A model generated the notes under the pieces. The model was not told the origin of the DNA and made no database searches. It was given only the letters and a program-made list of their open reading frames with translations. Source: Deltaproteobacteria bacterium (GTDB lineage: Bacteria; Lernaellota; Lernaellaia; JACKCT01). From it: DNA of 64,000 nucleotides. A program made the position numbers and the translations under genes. The DNA lies in contig JACKCT010000001.1 in the NCBI GenBank assembly GCA_020633895.1, positions 186,001-250,000 of the forward strand, in the 5' to 3' direction. Shown piece by piece: positions 16,496 to 27,608 of the stretch; position 1 is the first letter of the stretch; each line of letters begins with the position of its first letter.

Positions 16496-17857
16496 ATGGA
16501 ATCGCTCGTCGATTTTCACCAATACCACCAACGCCTCGACGACGTGGAAACGATCCGCGTGTCGGGCTTCGTGCGTTCGGTGATCGGCACCATCATCGAA
16601 GCCGGCGGACCGCGCAGCGCCATCGGAACGTTGTGCCGCGTCTTTCCGCGTGGCGAAAACGGCCGAGAAGGCACGCCGATGCTGGCCGAGGTGGTCGGTT
16701 TCGACGAGGACGGCGTCAAGCTCATGCCCCTGCACGAGATGCGCAACGTTGTCCCCGGAAGCCGGGTGGAGCGGGTGCGTTCCAAGCCGGTGGTGCGCGT
16801 GGGCGAGGATATGCTCGGGCGCGTGCTCGACCCGCTGGGCGAACCGCTGGACGATCTGCCCGCGCCCCACGGCCAACACGAACGTTTCCTCTACGGCCAG
16901 CCCGGCAATCCCATGCACCGCCGCCGCATCGAAAAATCGTTGGATGTGGGCGTGCGTTCGGTCAATGCGATGTTGACGCTCGCCCTCGGGCAGAAGGTCG
17001 GCATCTTCGCCGGATCGGGCGTGGGCAAGTCGGTGCTTTTGGGCATGTTCGCGCGCAATACCAGCGCCGACATCAATGTCATCGCCTTGATCGGCGAGCG
17101 CGGCCGCGAGGTGCGCGAGTTCATCGAGCGGGATCTGGGCCCGGAGGGCCTGCGCCGGTCGATCATCATCTCCGCCACGTCGGATCGGTCGCCGTTGCAG
17201 CGCGTGCGGGCGGCGTATCTGGCGACGACCATCGCCGAGCATTTCCGCGACCAAGGCAAGAAAGTCCTGCTGATGATGGACTCGCTGACGCGATTTGCCA
17301 TGGCCCGTCGGGAAATCGGCTTGGCCATCGGAGAGCCGCCGACGAGCAAGGGATACACGCCGTCGGTCTTCGCCCTGCTGCCGTCCTTGTTGGAGCGGGC
17401 GGGCAACGCGCAAGGCGAGGGCGGCATTACGGGCATCTACACCGTGCTGGTCGAGGGCGACGACATGAACGACCCGGTGGCCGACACGGCCCGGTCGATT
17501 CTCGACGGCCACATCGTCCTGTCTCGCAAATTGGCGGCGCAGAACCATTTCCCGGCCGTTGCCGTGTTGGAGAGCGCCAGCCGATGCATGTCCGATGTCG
17601 TTTCCCGCGAGCACAAGGAGATGGCCGCCCAGGTGCGCCAGATCCTGGCGGATTACGCCGAGGCGGAAGACCTCATCAACATCGGCGCCTACGCCAAGGG
17701 TTCGAACCCGCGAATCGACCGGGCGATCGAATTGATCGAGCCTTTGCGCGCGTTCCTGCGTCAGGACGTGGAGGAAACGGTCGATTTCCCCAAGACGATT
17801 CGCGCCCTCGCGCAGATTCTGCGTGACGCGCCGCCCGCCAACGGAGGCCGTCGATGA
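16496..17857 (+). CDS. fliI: flagellum-specific ATPase FliI
   Basis: I choose ATG 16496, which follows GGAG at 5 nt. An in-frame GTG at 16481 overlapping the fliH stop would add five residues. The protein is 453 residues with Walker A GSGVGKS (173-179), ALIGERGREVREF, Walker B VLLMMDSLTRFA and EPPTSKGYTPSVFA, all typical of FliI/YscN ATPases. It energises release of export substrates. The stop overlaps the fliJ start by ATGA. Confidence 0.95.
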   Translation: MESLVDFHQYHQRLDDVETIRVSGFVRSVIGTIIEAGGPRSAIGTLCRVFPRGENGREGTPMLAEVVGFDEDGVKLMPLHEMRNVVPGSRVERVRSKPVVRVGEDMLGRVLDPLGEPLDDLPAPHGQHERFLYGQPGNPMHRRRIEKSLDVGVRSVNAMLTLALGQKVGIFAGSGVGKSVLLGMFARNTSADINVIALIGERGREVREFIERDLGPEGLRRSIIISATSDRSPLQRVRAAYLATTIAEHFRDQGKKVLLMMDSLTRFAMARREIGLAIGEPPTSKGYTPSVFALLPSLLERAGNAQGEGGITGIYTVLVEGDDMNDPVADTARSILDGHIVLSRKLAAQNHFPAVAVLESASRCMSDVVSREHKEMAAQVRQILADYAEAEDLINIGAYAKGSNPRIDRAIELIEPLRAFLRQDVEETVDFPKTIRALAQILRDAPPANGGRR

Positions 17858-18303
17858 ACCGGCAATTCCGCTACAAGACCGTCAAGCGCGTGCGCGAAAT
17901 TCGCGAACGTCTGGCGCAAAAAGAACTGGCGGTGCGGGCGCGAAAGGTCAACGAGGCCACCGAGGCGATCCAGGTTTTGGGCGATCGCAAGCAAGCGATG
18001 CTCGACGACGTGGACCGGACACGTCGGGACGGTTTCGATCTGGATCGGGAGAAAATCGCATGGGCCCAGATCGGGTTCATGGAGCGGCAATCGGCCATGC
18101 TCCACGATGTGCGCTTCGAGAGGCAGCAGCGCCTGAACGCCTACCGGCCGCAGGTGATGGCCGCCATGCACGAGCGCGAGATGATGGACAAGCTGGAAGA
18201 GGATCATCGCGAGCGGGTGCGTTTGGAGCTATCCCGCGACGAAGAGCGTCGCTTGGCGGAGATGGCCGTGCAGCGATATGCCCGCAAGGAGAAGGACCGA
18301 TGA
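17854..18303 (+). CDS. fliJ: flagellar export protein FliJ
   Basis: The 149-residue protein is almost wholly charged helix, begins FRYKTVKRVREIRERLAQKELA and has no membrane segment, as expected for the antiparallel coiled coil of FliJ. It starts inside the fliI stop (ATGA) and overlaps the next gene in the same way. The family is poorly conserved in sequence. Position, length and composition carry the call. Confidence 0.88.
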   Translation: MNRQFRYKTVKRVREIRERLAQKELAVRARKVNEATEAIQVLGDRKQAMLDDVDRTRRDGFDLDREKIAWAQIGFMERQSAMLHDVRFERQQRLNAYRPQVMAAMHEREMMDKLEEDHRERVRLELSRDEERRLAEMAVQRYARKEKDR

Positions 18304-18857
18304 AAACGCTGTCGAGAAATCGATTGTTCGCGTACGCCATGGCGATCTGCTTCGCGCTGAGCCTGTACGGCGCCGCCCAAGCCCAGGAAAAGGCCGCCGC
18401 GACAAAAGGCGCCGCCGCCGCGAGCGCCGAGGCCGCCACGGCCGACGGCCAAGCCGCCGACCTGGATGTGGGGGTGAATCTCGCCCGGCCCGAAGAATAC
18501 AAGTACTACTTCGATCAGCAGCGCGAGGCGATCCGCCACGAGCGGGAGGCGCTGCTGGCCCTGCGCGCGCAGGTGCGGGAAGAGACGGAGCGGCTGGTTG
18601 CCCTGCAAACCCGGATGGAGGCCAAGCTCGACAAAGAGGACGAAGAGCAGGCCGCGAAGGTCAAAAAGCTGGTGGGCGTCTATTCGAAGATGCGTCCCGA
18701 GCAGGCGGTGCCTCGGCTGATCCGCTTGGACGACGATCTGGCGCTGGAGGTTCTCTACCAGATGAAGTCCAAGACGCAGGCGAAGATGCTCGCCGCCATG
18801 GATCCGATGATGGCCGCGGAAATCTCCCAACGCATCATGGAGCGCAATTTCCAGTAG
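18300..18857 (+). CDS. MotE-like periplasmic flagellar protein (MgtE N-domain family)
   Basis: The 185-residue protein starts at ATG 18300 in an ATGA overlap with fliJ. It has a signal peptide (FAYAMAICFALSLYGAAQAQ), an Ala-rich linker, a long coiled coil (about residues 65-130) and an MgtE-N-like helical domain (KLVGVYSKMRPEQAVPRLI; MKSKTQAKMLAAMDPMMAAEISQRIM). This layout is that of MotE, a periplasmic chaperone of motor proteins, which often follows fliJ. It is the last gene of the operon, 27 nt before a terminator. Confidence 0.85.
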   Translation: MKTLSRNRLFAYAMAICFALSLYGAAQAQEKAAATKGAAAASAEAATADGQAADLDVGVNLARPEEYKYYFDQQREAIRHEREALLALRAQVREETERLVALQTRMEAKLDKEDEEQAAKVKKLVGVYSKMRPEQAVPRLIRLDDDLALEVLYQMKSKTQAKMLAAMDPMMAAEISQRIMERNFQ

Positions 18858-18884
18858 CCCATCCGACAAGATCCGCGACAAACG

Positions 18885-18915
18885 AAAACCGCCGACATCG
18901 CGTCGGCGGTTTTTT
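18885..18915 (+). terminator. rho-independent terminator of the flagellar operon (bidirectional)
   Basis: CCGCCGAC (18889-18896) pairs with GTCGGCGG (18902-18909) around a five-base loop, followed by TTTTTT. On the other strand the stem is followed by TTTTCGTTTG, so it can also end the convergent phosphoesterase gene. Confidence 0.9.
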
Positions 18916-18938
18916 CATGTCGGCTTGTCTGGGTTGGC

Positions 18939-20519
18939 CTAGAGGCCGCATCCGCCGCCGACGTCGTCATCGTCGTCGGAATCGACGTCGTCGTCGGACA
19001 CGTCGTCGTCTCCCACGTCATCATCGTCGGTCGAATCGTCATCCGAGATGTCATCGTCCATGACGTCGTCATCCGACGCATCGTCGTCCGCTGTGTCATC
19101 ATCGGCGACGTCATCATCGACTGTATCGTCATCGACCGTGTCGTCATCGACCGTGTCGTCATCGACCGTGTCGTCATCGACCGTGTCGTCATCGGCGGTG
19201 TCGTCATCATCGTCCACCGTGTCGTCATCGTCATCGTCGTCGTCGCCGGGCAGCGCCTCGGGAGCGGCGTCTTTTTCGATGGTGAAGCTGTCGATCACCG
19301 CGTTGGATTCGGCGTCGTAGGCCGTCAGTTCGATCATCTTCGGCGAGACGTCCAGCACCGTATAATGATGCACCTTCGAGGCGGCCTTGAAGCCCGGCTG
19401 GTCTTCCACGTCATCGATGAAATCATACAGCCCCGCGCCGCCGCCGGCGGTGATCACGTGGGGGACGCCATCGATCTCGGCTCGGGCGTAGAAGTGATCG
19501 TGTCCGGTGAGCACCAGGTCCACGCCGCCGTCCCGCAGCACCGGCCAGGCAAAAAATTTCGAACGGATATCGGGCGTGCGGTCCACCTTCCAACCCAGCA
19601 CCGGCTGGTGGAACGTGCCGATGATGAAGTTGGTGTAGGGATTGGCCTTGGCCGCCGCGATGTCGGCCTTGAGCCATTCGTATTCGGCGCCCAGGGGCGA
19701 AATCGCGACCGACTTATTCACGTCGATCACGATGAAATGCACGTTGCCGTAGTCGAAGCTGAACCAGGTCGGATCCTCGTCCTTGCCGGTGTCGAAGTAG
19801 TGGGCCCAGAGCAGATCGCCGGACATGCCCGATTTCAGGTCGCTGCCCTGTTCGTGGTTGCCGAAGACCGGCACCATCGGCGCGTCGCCCATCAGGTCGT
19901 TTTCCACGTAGAAGTGGTAGTCCCAATCGGTGTAGACCTCGCCGCTGGCCACGAAATCGCCCGTGTTCAGGTAAAACGCCGGCATCACGTCGTGGACCCG
20001 CTGCGTGACCTGCTCATGCACCAGGTTGGGCGCCTCGGGCGAGCCGTTGCGCGAGTCGCCGAAGGCCACGAAGGTGTAGGGCGTCAGGTTGTGCGGCGCG
20101 GTCACGAAGCTCTTCTCCGCGGATTCAAACTCGCCGGATGTCACGCGATAGACGTAGGACTTTCCGCGCTTCAGATTTTCCAGACGCATCTTGTAGATGT
20201 AGCGGGTCGTCTCCTGGGGATCGAAACCGGCGGCGGATTTGTCGTCCGGTTCGGGAAGGCGCATGGTCGTTTGGGCGGCGTAGGCCCCGGCGTTGAACGA
20301 CACGGATTGCTCCGAGATGTCGTCCCGGCCGTAGGCGATTGTCATCATCGCCGGTTCATCGGTCTCGACGCACACCGTGATGGACTCGGTCGTTACATTT
20401 TGAAGATAGGGGCCCTTGAGCACCTCGGCGCTCGCCGTCGTCGCGAAAAGCAACAGCGCGACAACCGCCGCCAAAATCATTCGCACGCGCACTCCCAATT
20501 GCTTCGGCATCCGCAACAC
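18939..20519 (-). CDS. secreted calcineurin-like phosphoesterase with Asp-rich C-terminal tail
   Basis: The preferred start is GTG 20519, eight nt after GGAGG. An ATG at 20555 that overlaps the upstream stop is an alternative. After a signal peptide (MILAAVVALLLFATTASA) comes a fibronectin-like domain of purple acid phosphatase type, then the metallophosphoesterase motifs FGDSRN, NTGDF, FGNHE, GTFHQP and LTGHDHFYA, so all metal ligands are present. The last 100 residues are Asp with Thr, Val and Ser in DDDTV-like repeats, ending VGGGCGL. The tail's final Cys motif recurs in four other genes here. The protein is likely cell-surface or secreted; the substrate is unknown. Confidence 0.9.
   Translation of the reverse strand: MLRMPKQLGVRVRMILAAVVALLLFATTASAEVLKGPYLQNVTTESITVCVETDEPAMMTIAYGRDDISEQSVSFNAGAYAAQTTMRLPEPDDKSAAGFDPQETTRYIYKMRLENLKRGKSYVYRVTSGEFESAEKSFVTAPHNLTPYTFVAFGDSRNGSPEAPNLVHEQVTQRVHDVMPAFYLNTGDFVASGEVYTDWDYHFYVENDLMGDAPMVPVFGNHEQGSDLKSGMSGDLLWAHYFDTGKDEDPTWFSFDYGNVHFIVIDVNKSVAISPLGAEYEWLKADIAAAKANPYTNFIIGTFHQPVLGWKVDRTPDIRSKFFAWPVLRDGGVDLVLTGHDHFYARAEIDGVPHVITAGGGAGLYDFIDDVEDQPGFKAASKVHHYTVLDVSPKMIELTAYDAESNAVIDSFTIEKDAAPEALPGDDDDDDDDTVDDDDDTADDDTVDDDTVDDDTVDDDTVDDDTVDDDVADDDTADDDASDDDVMDDDISDDDSTDDDDVGDDDVSDDDVDSDDDDDVGGGCGL
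19126..19185 (-). repeat. 15-bp tandem repeat coding for DDDTV units
   Basis: Four perfect copies of TCGTCATCGACCGTG lie within the phosphoesterase tail, with a diverged fifth copy following. Each unit encodes five residues, so copy changes keep the frame. Confidence 0.9.
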
Positions 20520-20554
20520 GGATCGTCCCTCCAATTCGGCCATCGCCGATTTCA

Positions 20555-21538
20555 TCAATAGCCCGACCACATATACAGAATGCGCGGGCGGGTCATGTCC
20601 ATCAACGTCGAGGCGTCGGGCATTTTCATGCCGATGTCCGGCGCCTTGGCGAGCTGGTTGGAATACATATTCAGCTCGTCCTGCCGGGAGTGCGTGTAGA
20701 CCAGAACCTTCGCGTCCTGAATCCCCGCGCGCTTCATGGCCGCGTCGAAGGCGTCGTCCATGTACCCGACGTTGTCGATCAGTCCCAGTTCCTTGGCCTC
20801 GTCTCCCAGGTAGATGCGTCCGTCGGCCAATTCCACGATGCGCTCCCGGTCCAGGTTCCGGCGGTTTTGCGACACCACGTTGACAAAGCGGGCATACATC
20901 TTGTCCACGACATTTTGGAAAACGGCGCGTTCCGAATCGGTGAATTCGTCAAAGGGGTTGCCCATATCCTTGAGTTCGCCGCTTTTGATGACGCGGGATT
21001 CCAGGCCGATTTTCTCGAACAGGCCGTCGGCGCCGAAGGAAAAAATGATGACGCCGATGGACCCGGTGATGGTGGTGGAGTGGGCGTAGATTTCGTCGGT
21101 GGCGCAGGCGATGTAGTACCCGCCGGAGGCCGCCACGTCCATCATCATCGTCACCATGGGAACGCCGGCCACGCGCTTATATTTCTGCAACTCCCGATAG
21201 ACGATGTCCGAAGCCGTCACGCCGCCGCCCGGCGAGTTGATGCGCACCACCACGCCCTTGATGCGTTTGTCGAGCGCGGCCTTGCGCAGCTTCATGGCGA
21301 CGGCGGTCGTCGTTGCGTCCTGATGCCAGAAGAGCCGGTCTTCACCCACGCCGGTGATGGGGCCGTCGATGTCCAGCAGTAGGATTCTGTTGTCGGTCCG
21401 GCTGTCGCCGATCGTTTTGATCACGCGGGAGGAGAGTTTTTCCTCGGGGAAGGGAATGAATTCCAGATTGGTGCTGTTGAAGCATCCGGTGGCCAGCAGG
21501 GCGACGGCGACCAGGACGAGAAAGGCGCGGCGGGCCAT
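20555..21538 (-). CDS. SppA-like S49 signal peptide peptidase, lipoprotein
   Basis: The start at 21538 follows GAGGAG; an in-frame ATG at 21553 has no such site. The 327-residue protein has a lipoprotein signal (LVAVALLATGC) and an S49/ClpP-like fold, with INSPGGGVTASD and the nucleophile region AASGGYYIACATDEIYAH, then TITGSIGVI. The general-base Lys is probably in the KSGELKDMGNPFDEF region. S49 peptidases degrade cleaved signal peptides or small membrane proteins. Being lipid-anchored rather than membrane-spanning is a less usual form. The phosphoesterase gene follows closely on the same strand. Confidence 0.88.
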   Translation of the reverse strand: MARRAFLVLVAVALLATGCFNSTNLEFIPFPEEKLSSRVIKTIGDSRTDNRILLLDIDGPITGVGEDRLFWHQDATTTAVAMKLRKAALDKRIKGVVVRINSPGGGVTASDIVYRELQKYKRVAGVPMVTMMMDVAASGGYYIACATDEIYAHSTTITGSIGVIIFSFGADGLFEKIGLESRVIKSGELKDMGNPFDEFTDSERAVFQNVVDKMYARFVNVVSQNRRNLDRERIVELADGRIYLGDEAKELGLIDNVGYMDDAFDAAMKRAGIQDAKVLVYTHSRQDELNMYSNQLAKAPDIGMKMPDASTLMDMTRPRILYMWSGY

Positions 21539-21652
21539 GGGTCGGCTCCTCATCGAGGGATTCGGTTAAGGAGCGCAATGTACCGGCGGCGCCGCGACAA
21601 GACAAGTCACCGATCGCTTGGTGTGAGCGACGCAAGGAGGGTGCATGGCCGA

Positions 21653-21736
21653 CTAGGTCATCGAGGAGGCGATGTAGATAAGAGCTACCAAAATCAGGGC
21701 GTGGAAGATGATGCGTTCCGTGGATGGGTAATCCAT
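21653..21736 (-). CDS. 27-residue single-pass membrane protein
   Basis: The small gene has a strong ribosome site: GGGAGGGATCC directly before ATG 21736. The product starts MDYPSTERIIFHALILVAL and ends in TAG at 21653. After about eight polar residues, almost the whole peptide is one hydrophobic helix (IIFHALILVALIYIASSM). A perfect CRP-type palindrome lies 74 bp upstream. No homologue comes to mind. The gene lies alone in a 400-nt spacer between the SppA-like gene and the Thr-rich lipoprotein. Confidence 0.6.
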   Translation of the reverse strand: MDYPSTERIIFHALILVALIYIASSMT

Positions 21737-21809
21737 GGATCCCTCCCTTGGTGCGATTTCACGATTTCGGCCCGATGAACGCAGTGTGGCCTAAGCGCTC
21801 GCAATCGAG

Positions 21810-21825
21810 TGTGACGGGGATCACA
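21810..21825. promoter_or_regulatory. CRP-type binding site
   Basis: TGTGACGGGGATCACA matches the CRP consensus TGTGA-N6-TCACA at every fixed base. It lies upstream of the 27-residue gene on the minus strand and downstream of the Thr-rich lipoprotein gene. A Crp/Fnr-family protein with the RET recognition helix is encoded at 52492-53172. Confidence 0.65.
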
Positions 21826-21878
21826 TGGACAAAATTGTTTTACTGTCGGCTGTTTCTCTCCTCAAGTCCTGCAAATGG

Positions 21879-21903
21879 AACAACCCGGACGAGCCGGGTT
21901 GTT
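21879..21903 (-). terminator. probable terminator of the Thr-rich lipoprotein gene
   Basis: AACAACCCGG (21879-21888) and CCGGGTTGTT (21894-21903) form a 10-bp stem with a five-base loop, about 40 bp past the stop. The following T-run on the minus strand is weak. Confidence 0.6.
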
Positions 21904-21942
21904 GTCGAAATCGGTTTTTTGTCGATGGGCGAGGGGCCGCGT

Positions 21943-23946
<2,004 letters not shown>

Positions 23947-24104
23947 TTTTCCCTCTACTTCCACATGACAACGTGGAACTCAAATGAGCGAGATTCCACT
24001 GGATTAGTTAAATGTCGGTGTGACCCTTGAACACCTTAAGAAAAAATTCAAGACATCGACCTGATGCACCCGCACCGCCGATTCGTGGGATATCGTGATG
24101 AAAA

Positions 24105-24135
24105 GAGTAACGCCCCGCCGAACCGACGGGGCGTT
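24105..24135 (-). terminator. probable terminator of the aconitase gene
   Basis: AACGCCCCG (24109-24117) pairs with CGGGGCGTT (24127-24135) with a nine-base loop, about 30 bp past the stop. On the minus strand it is followed by ACTCTTTTC, a weak T-run. Confidence 0.6.
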
Positions 24136-24166
24136 ATAAGATGTGATACTTCGAATATCTCTGGTT

Positions 24167-26875
24167 CTACGCCGCGCCCTTGAGGAAGTCGCGGAGTACG
24201 CGCTGGAGGATGCCTCCGTGGCGGTAGTACTCCACGTCCATCTTGGAATCCAGGCGGCTGACGGTGGTGAATTCGACGGTGGAGCCGTCGTCCTTGGTCG
24301 CCGTGACCTTGATTTCCTGGCTCGGTGTCAGGTCGTCGGGCAGTTCGACGGTGAAGACTTCCGAGCCGGTCAGGCCGAGGGACTCGGAATTTTCCCCGGC
24401 CTTGAAGACCAGGGGCATGACGCCCATGCCCACCAGGTTCGAGCGATGGATCGTCTCGTACGACTCGGCGATGACCGCCTTGACGCCCAGCAGGTTGGTG
24501 CCCTTGGCGGCCCAGTCGCGGGACGAGCCCATGCCGTAATCCTTGCCGGCCAGGACAATGGTCGGCGTGCCGTCCTTCTTGTATCGCTCGGCGGCCTCGA
24601 AGATCGAGACGACCTCGCCGGTGGGGAAGTGCTTGGCAAAGCCGCCCTCGGTGCCCGGCGCGATCTGGTTGCGGATGCGCACATTGGCGAAAGTGCCTCG
24701 GGTCATGACGCGATCGTTGCCGCGCCGGGAGCCGAAGGAGTTGAAATCCGCCTTCTCCACCCCGTGCTCGATGAGGTACTTGCCCGCCGGTCCGTCGGCG
24801 ATGATGGACCCGGCCGGGCTGATGTGGTCGGTCGTGGTCGAGTCGCCGACCTTGACCAGCACCCGCGCGCCCTTGATGGACTCGACCGCGGGCGGTTCCT
24901 CGGGCAAATCCTCGAAGAACGGCGGCTCCTGAATGTACGTCGACTCGTCTTGCCAATCGTAGGTCGCGCCTTCGGCGACAGGGATGTCGTTCCACGTCCG
25001 GTTGGATTCCTCGATGCCGGTGTAACCTTCGCGGAAGACGGCGGGGTCATTGGCGTAGCGCAACAGTTCGACGATCTCTTCCCGGCTCGGCCAGATCTCG
25101 GCGAGCATGACCGGGTTGCCGTCCTTGTCCTTGCCGATGGGCTCGGTGGTCAGGTCCAGGTCGACCGTCCCCGCCAGGGCGTAGGCGACCACGAGCATGG
25201 GCGAGGCCAGGTAGTTGGCCTTGACCTGCTGATGCACCCGGCCTTCGAAGTTGCGGTTGCCCGAGAGCACCGAAGCGACGACCAGGTCGTTGTCGGTGAT
25301 CGTCTTGCCCAGGGAATCGGCCAGGGGACCGCTATTGCCGATGCACGTGGTGCATCCGTAGCCGACGGTCTGGAAGCCGAGCTGATCCAGGAAAGGCGTC
25401 AAACCGGATTTTTCCAGGTATTTGGTCACGACCGTCGATCCCGGCGCCAGGGAGGTTTTCACATACGGCGCCACGGTCAGGCCTTTTTCGACGGCCTTTT
25501 TCGCGACGAGTCCCGCGCCGATCATGACGTAGGGATTGGACGTGTTGGTGCAGCTCGTGATGGCCGCGATGACCACATCGCCCTGACGCAATTCGTCGAT
25601 CTTGCCGTCCGGGTCGTCGACCTTGGCGGATTTTTTCGTCTGATCCTCGGGCAGGGCGAAACCCCGCTCCTTGATCGGCGCGCGCAGCGTCGATTCCCAG
25701 GTGGACTTCATCTTGGACAGCGAGACCCGGTCCTGGGGGCGCTTGGGCCCGGCCAGGCTCGGCTCGACGGTGGACAGATCCAACTCCACCGTGTCCAGGA
25801 AGACCGGGTCCGCCGAGTCGTCCGTGCGGAACATGCCCTGTTCCTTGGCGTAGCGCTCGACGCGATCGACCACGTCGTCCGGGCGGCCGGTGTGGCGCAG
25901 GTATTCGAGCGTCTGATGGTCCACGGGGAAGAAGCCGCAACGGGCGCCGTATTCCGGAGCCATATTGGCGATGGTCGCCCGGTCGGCCAGGGGCACCTTG
26001 GACAGGCCGTGGCCGTAGAACTCGACGAACTTGTCGACGACGCCCTTTTTGCGTAGCAATTCGGTGACGACCAGGACCAGGTCCGTCGCCGTGACGCCGA
26101 CGGGCAACTCGCCGGTCATCTTGAAGCCGACGACTTCGGGCTCGAGCATGAAGTAGGGCTGACCGAGCATGACCGCCTCGGCCTCGATGCCGCCCACGCC
26201 CCAGCCCAGGATGCCCAGGCCGCCGATCATGGTCGTATGGGAGTCGGTGCCCACGCACGAATCGGGGTAGGCGACGCCGTCGCGAAGCTGCACGACGCTT
26301 GCCAGATATTCCAGGTTGACCTGATGGCAGATGCCGGACTCCGGCGGAATCACTCGGAAATTCTTGAAGGCCTTTTGTCCCCAACGCAGAAAGGCGTAGC
26401 GCTCGGCGTTGCGTTCGAATTCCCGCTCGGTGTTATAGGCCAGGGCCATGCGGGTGCCGAACTGGTCGACCTGAACGCTGTGGTCGATGACCAGATCGAC
26501 GGGCAGCAGGGGGTTGATCTTTTCCGGATTCTTGCCCTGGCGCGCCATGGCGCTGCGCAATGCCGCCAGATCGACGACCGCCGGGACGCCGGTGAAGTCC
26601 TGCATCAGGACCCGGGCCGGCATGTAGGGGACGTTATTCTTTTGCGGGCTGGTGGGGTCGTATTTGGCGAAGGCGGCGACGTCGTCCTGGACGATCTCCC
26701 GGCCGTTCTCGCCCCGGGCCACCGATTCGAGCACCACCTTGACCGAATTGGGCAGTTTGGAAATCGCGCCCAGGCCTTGCTCTTCCAGCCCCGCCAGGCG
26801 GAAGTAGTCCACGTCGCCGGCGGCGGTTTTCAAAACACTTTTAATGCCGAAGGAATCTTTCGACGGAAGAGACAT
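24167..26875 (-). CDS. acnA: aconitate hydratase (AcnA type)
   Basis: The 902-residue protein is the normal length for AcnA. It has the active-site and cluster motifs of the family: [24 protein letters not shown] (first cluster Cys), [12 protein letters not shown] (the Cys pair), [12 protein letters not shown] and the swivel-domain motif [17 protein letters not shown]. It interconverts citrate and isocitrate in the TCA cycle using a [4Fe-4S] cluster in the cytoplasm. It is transcribed alone and divergently from a zinc-ribbon gene across a 253-nt spacer. Confidence 0.97.
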   Translation of the reverse strand: MSLPSKDSFGIKSVLKTAAGDVDYFRLAGLEEQGLGAISKLPNSVKVVLESVARGENGREIVQDDVAAFAKYDPTSPQKNNVPYMPARVLMQDFTGVPAVVDLAALRSAMARQGKNPEKINPLLPVDLVIDHSVQVDQFGTRMALAYNTEREFERNAERYAFLRWGQKAFKNFRVIPPESGICHQVNLEYLASVVQLRDGVAYPDSCVGTDSHTTMIGGLGILGWGVGGIEAEAVMLGQPYFMLEPEVVGFKMTGELPVGVTATDLVLVVTELLRKKGVVDKFVEFYGHGLSKVPLADRATIANMAPEYGARCGFFPVDHQTLEYLRHTGRPDDVVDRVERYAKEQGMFRTDDSADPVFLDTVELDLSTVEPSLAGPKRPQDRVSLSKMKSTWESTLRAPIKERGFALPEDQTKKSAKVDDPDGKIDELRQGDVVIAAITSCTNTSNPYVMIGAGLVAKKAVEKGLTVAPYVKTSLAPGSTVVTKYLEKSGLTPFLDQLGFQTVGYGCTTCIGNSGPLADSLGKTITDNDLVVASVLSGNRNFEGRVHQQVKANYLASPMLVVAYALAGTVDLDLTTEPIGKDKDGNPVMLAEIWPSREEIVELLRYANDPAVFREGYTGIEESNRTWNDIPVAEGATYDWQDESTYIQEPPFFEDLPEEPPAVESIKGARVLVKVGDSTTTDHISPAGSIIADGPAGKYLIEHGVEKADFNSFGSRRGNDRVMTRGTFANVRIRNQIAPGTEGGFAKHFPTGEVVSIFEAAERYKKDGTPTIVLAGKDYGMGSSRDWAAKGTNLLGVKAVIAESYETIHRSNLVGMGVMPLVFKAGENSESLGLTGSEVFTVELPDDLTPSQEIKVTATKDDGSTVEFTTVSRLDSKMDVEYYRHGGILQRVLRDFLKGAA

Positions 26876-27128
26876 CGTGCCTCCAAGTTCTCGGGGAATC
26901 TTGCGCCCCGTCGTTATTCGGATGAGAGGATCGGGAAGGGGGCGGGTGCCCGTTTGCCCGCCGGCGCCACCACGCCGGTACGCCGCTGAAACTATCCAGG
27001 AGTGGGGCTGAAATCAAGTCTCCGGGCGAAAAACATTGATTTGCCGCACCGGCGACTTCATAATACCGACCCGTTTTCGCGCCGAGTTCCGGCGCCCGGT
27101 GCATCGCACATTGTGAGACGATCTTCAT

Positions 27129-27446
27129 ATGAGCGCCTGTCCACGCTGCCAATATGACGCCGCCGACGGCGACCAGGTATGCCTGCGTTGCGGGCAGAAG
27201 TTGCGCGCGCCGGGCGGGTTCTCCTGGGAAGAACACGCCGCCGACCCGCCCGTCCCCGACGAACGCACCTCCTTTGACCGCTTCTTCTTTTCCGTCGCCA
27301 AATTTTACGCCGTCGTAATGGGATGCATCTCCCTGGCGATCGTGACGCTCTTTGTCGGCGGCCCCGGCCTCTCGCGCCTGTGCTGGGACGTGGCGAAGGT
27401 GGTGGCGGGTGTGATGTGGGAGACGGTTTCGATCGGGACGCCCTAG
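27129..27446 (+). CDS. small zinc-ribbon membrane protein
   Basis: The 105-residue protein has an N-terminal zinc ribbon (CPRCQYDAADGDQVCLRCG, residues 4-22) and one or two hydrophobic segments near residues 58-78 (YAVVMGCISLAIVTLFVGG). No function is known. Similar zinc-ribbon/membrane fusions are common in this kind of genome; another is at 60043-60870. No clear ribosome site. Confidence 0.65.
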   Translation: MSACPRCQYDAADGDQVCLRCGQKLRAPGGFSWEEHAADPPVPDERTSFDRFFFSVAKFYAVVMGCISLAIVTLFVGGPGLSRLCWDVAKVVAGVMWETVSIGTP

Positions 27447-27608
27447 TCGCGCCGACTTTAGTCCCGCTTGTTATGCCAAACAATAGAGCGGATACGCCCG
27501 GACGACGGCCGAAGGGTTGGCGCGGGTTTCACCCCGGCTTGCCATCCCCCCATCCTCCCCCTAAACTCCCTTGGCTGATTTGCTGGTGAGATCGAGGAGG
27601 TTTCAAAC

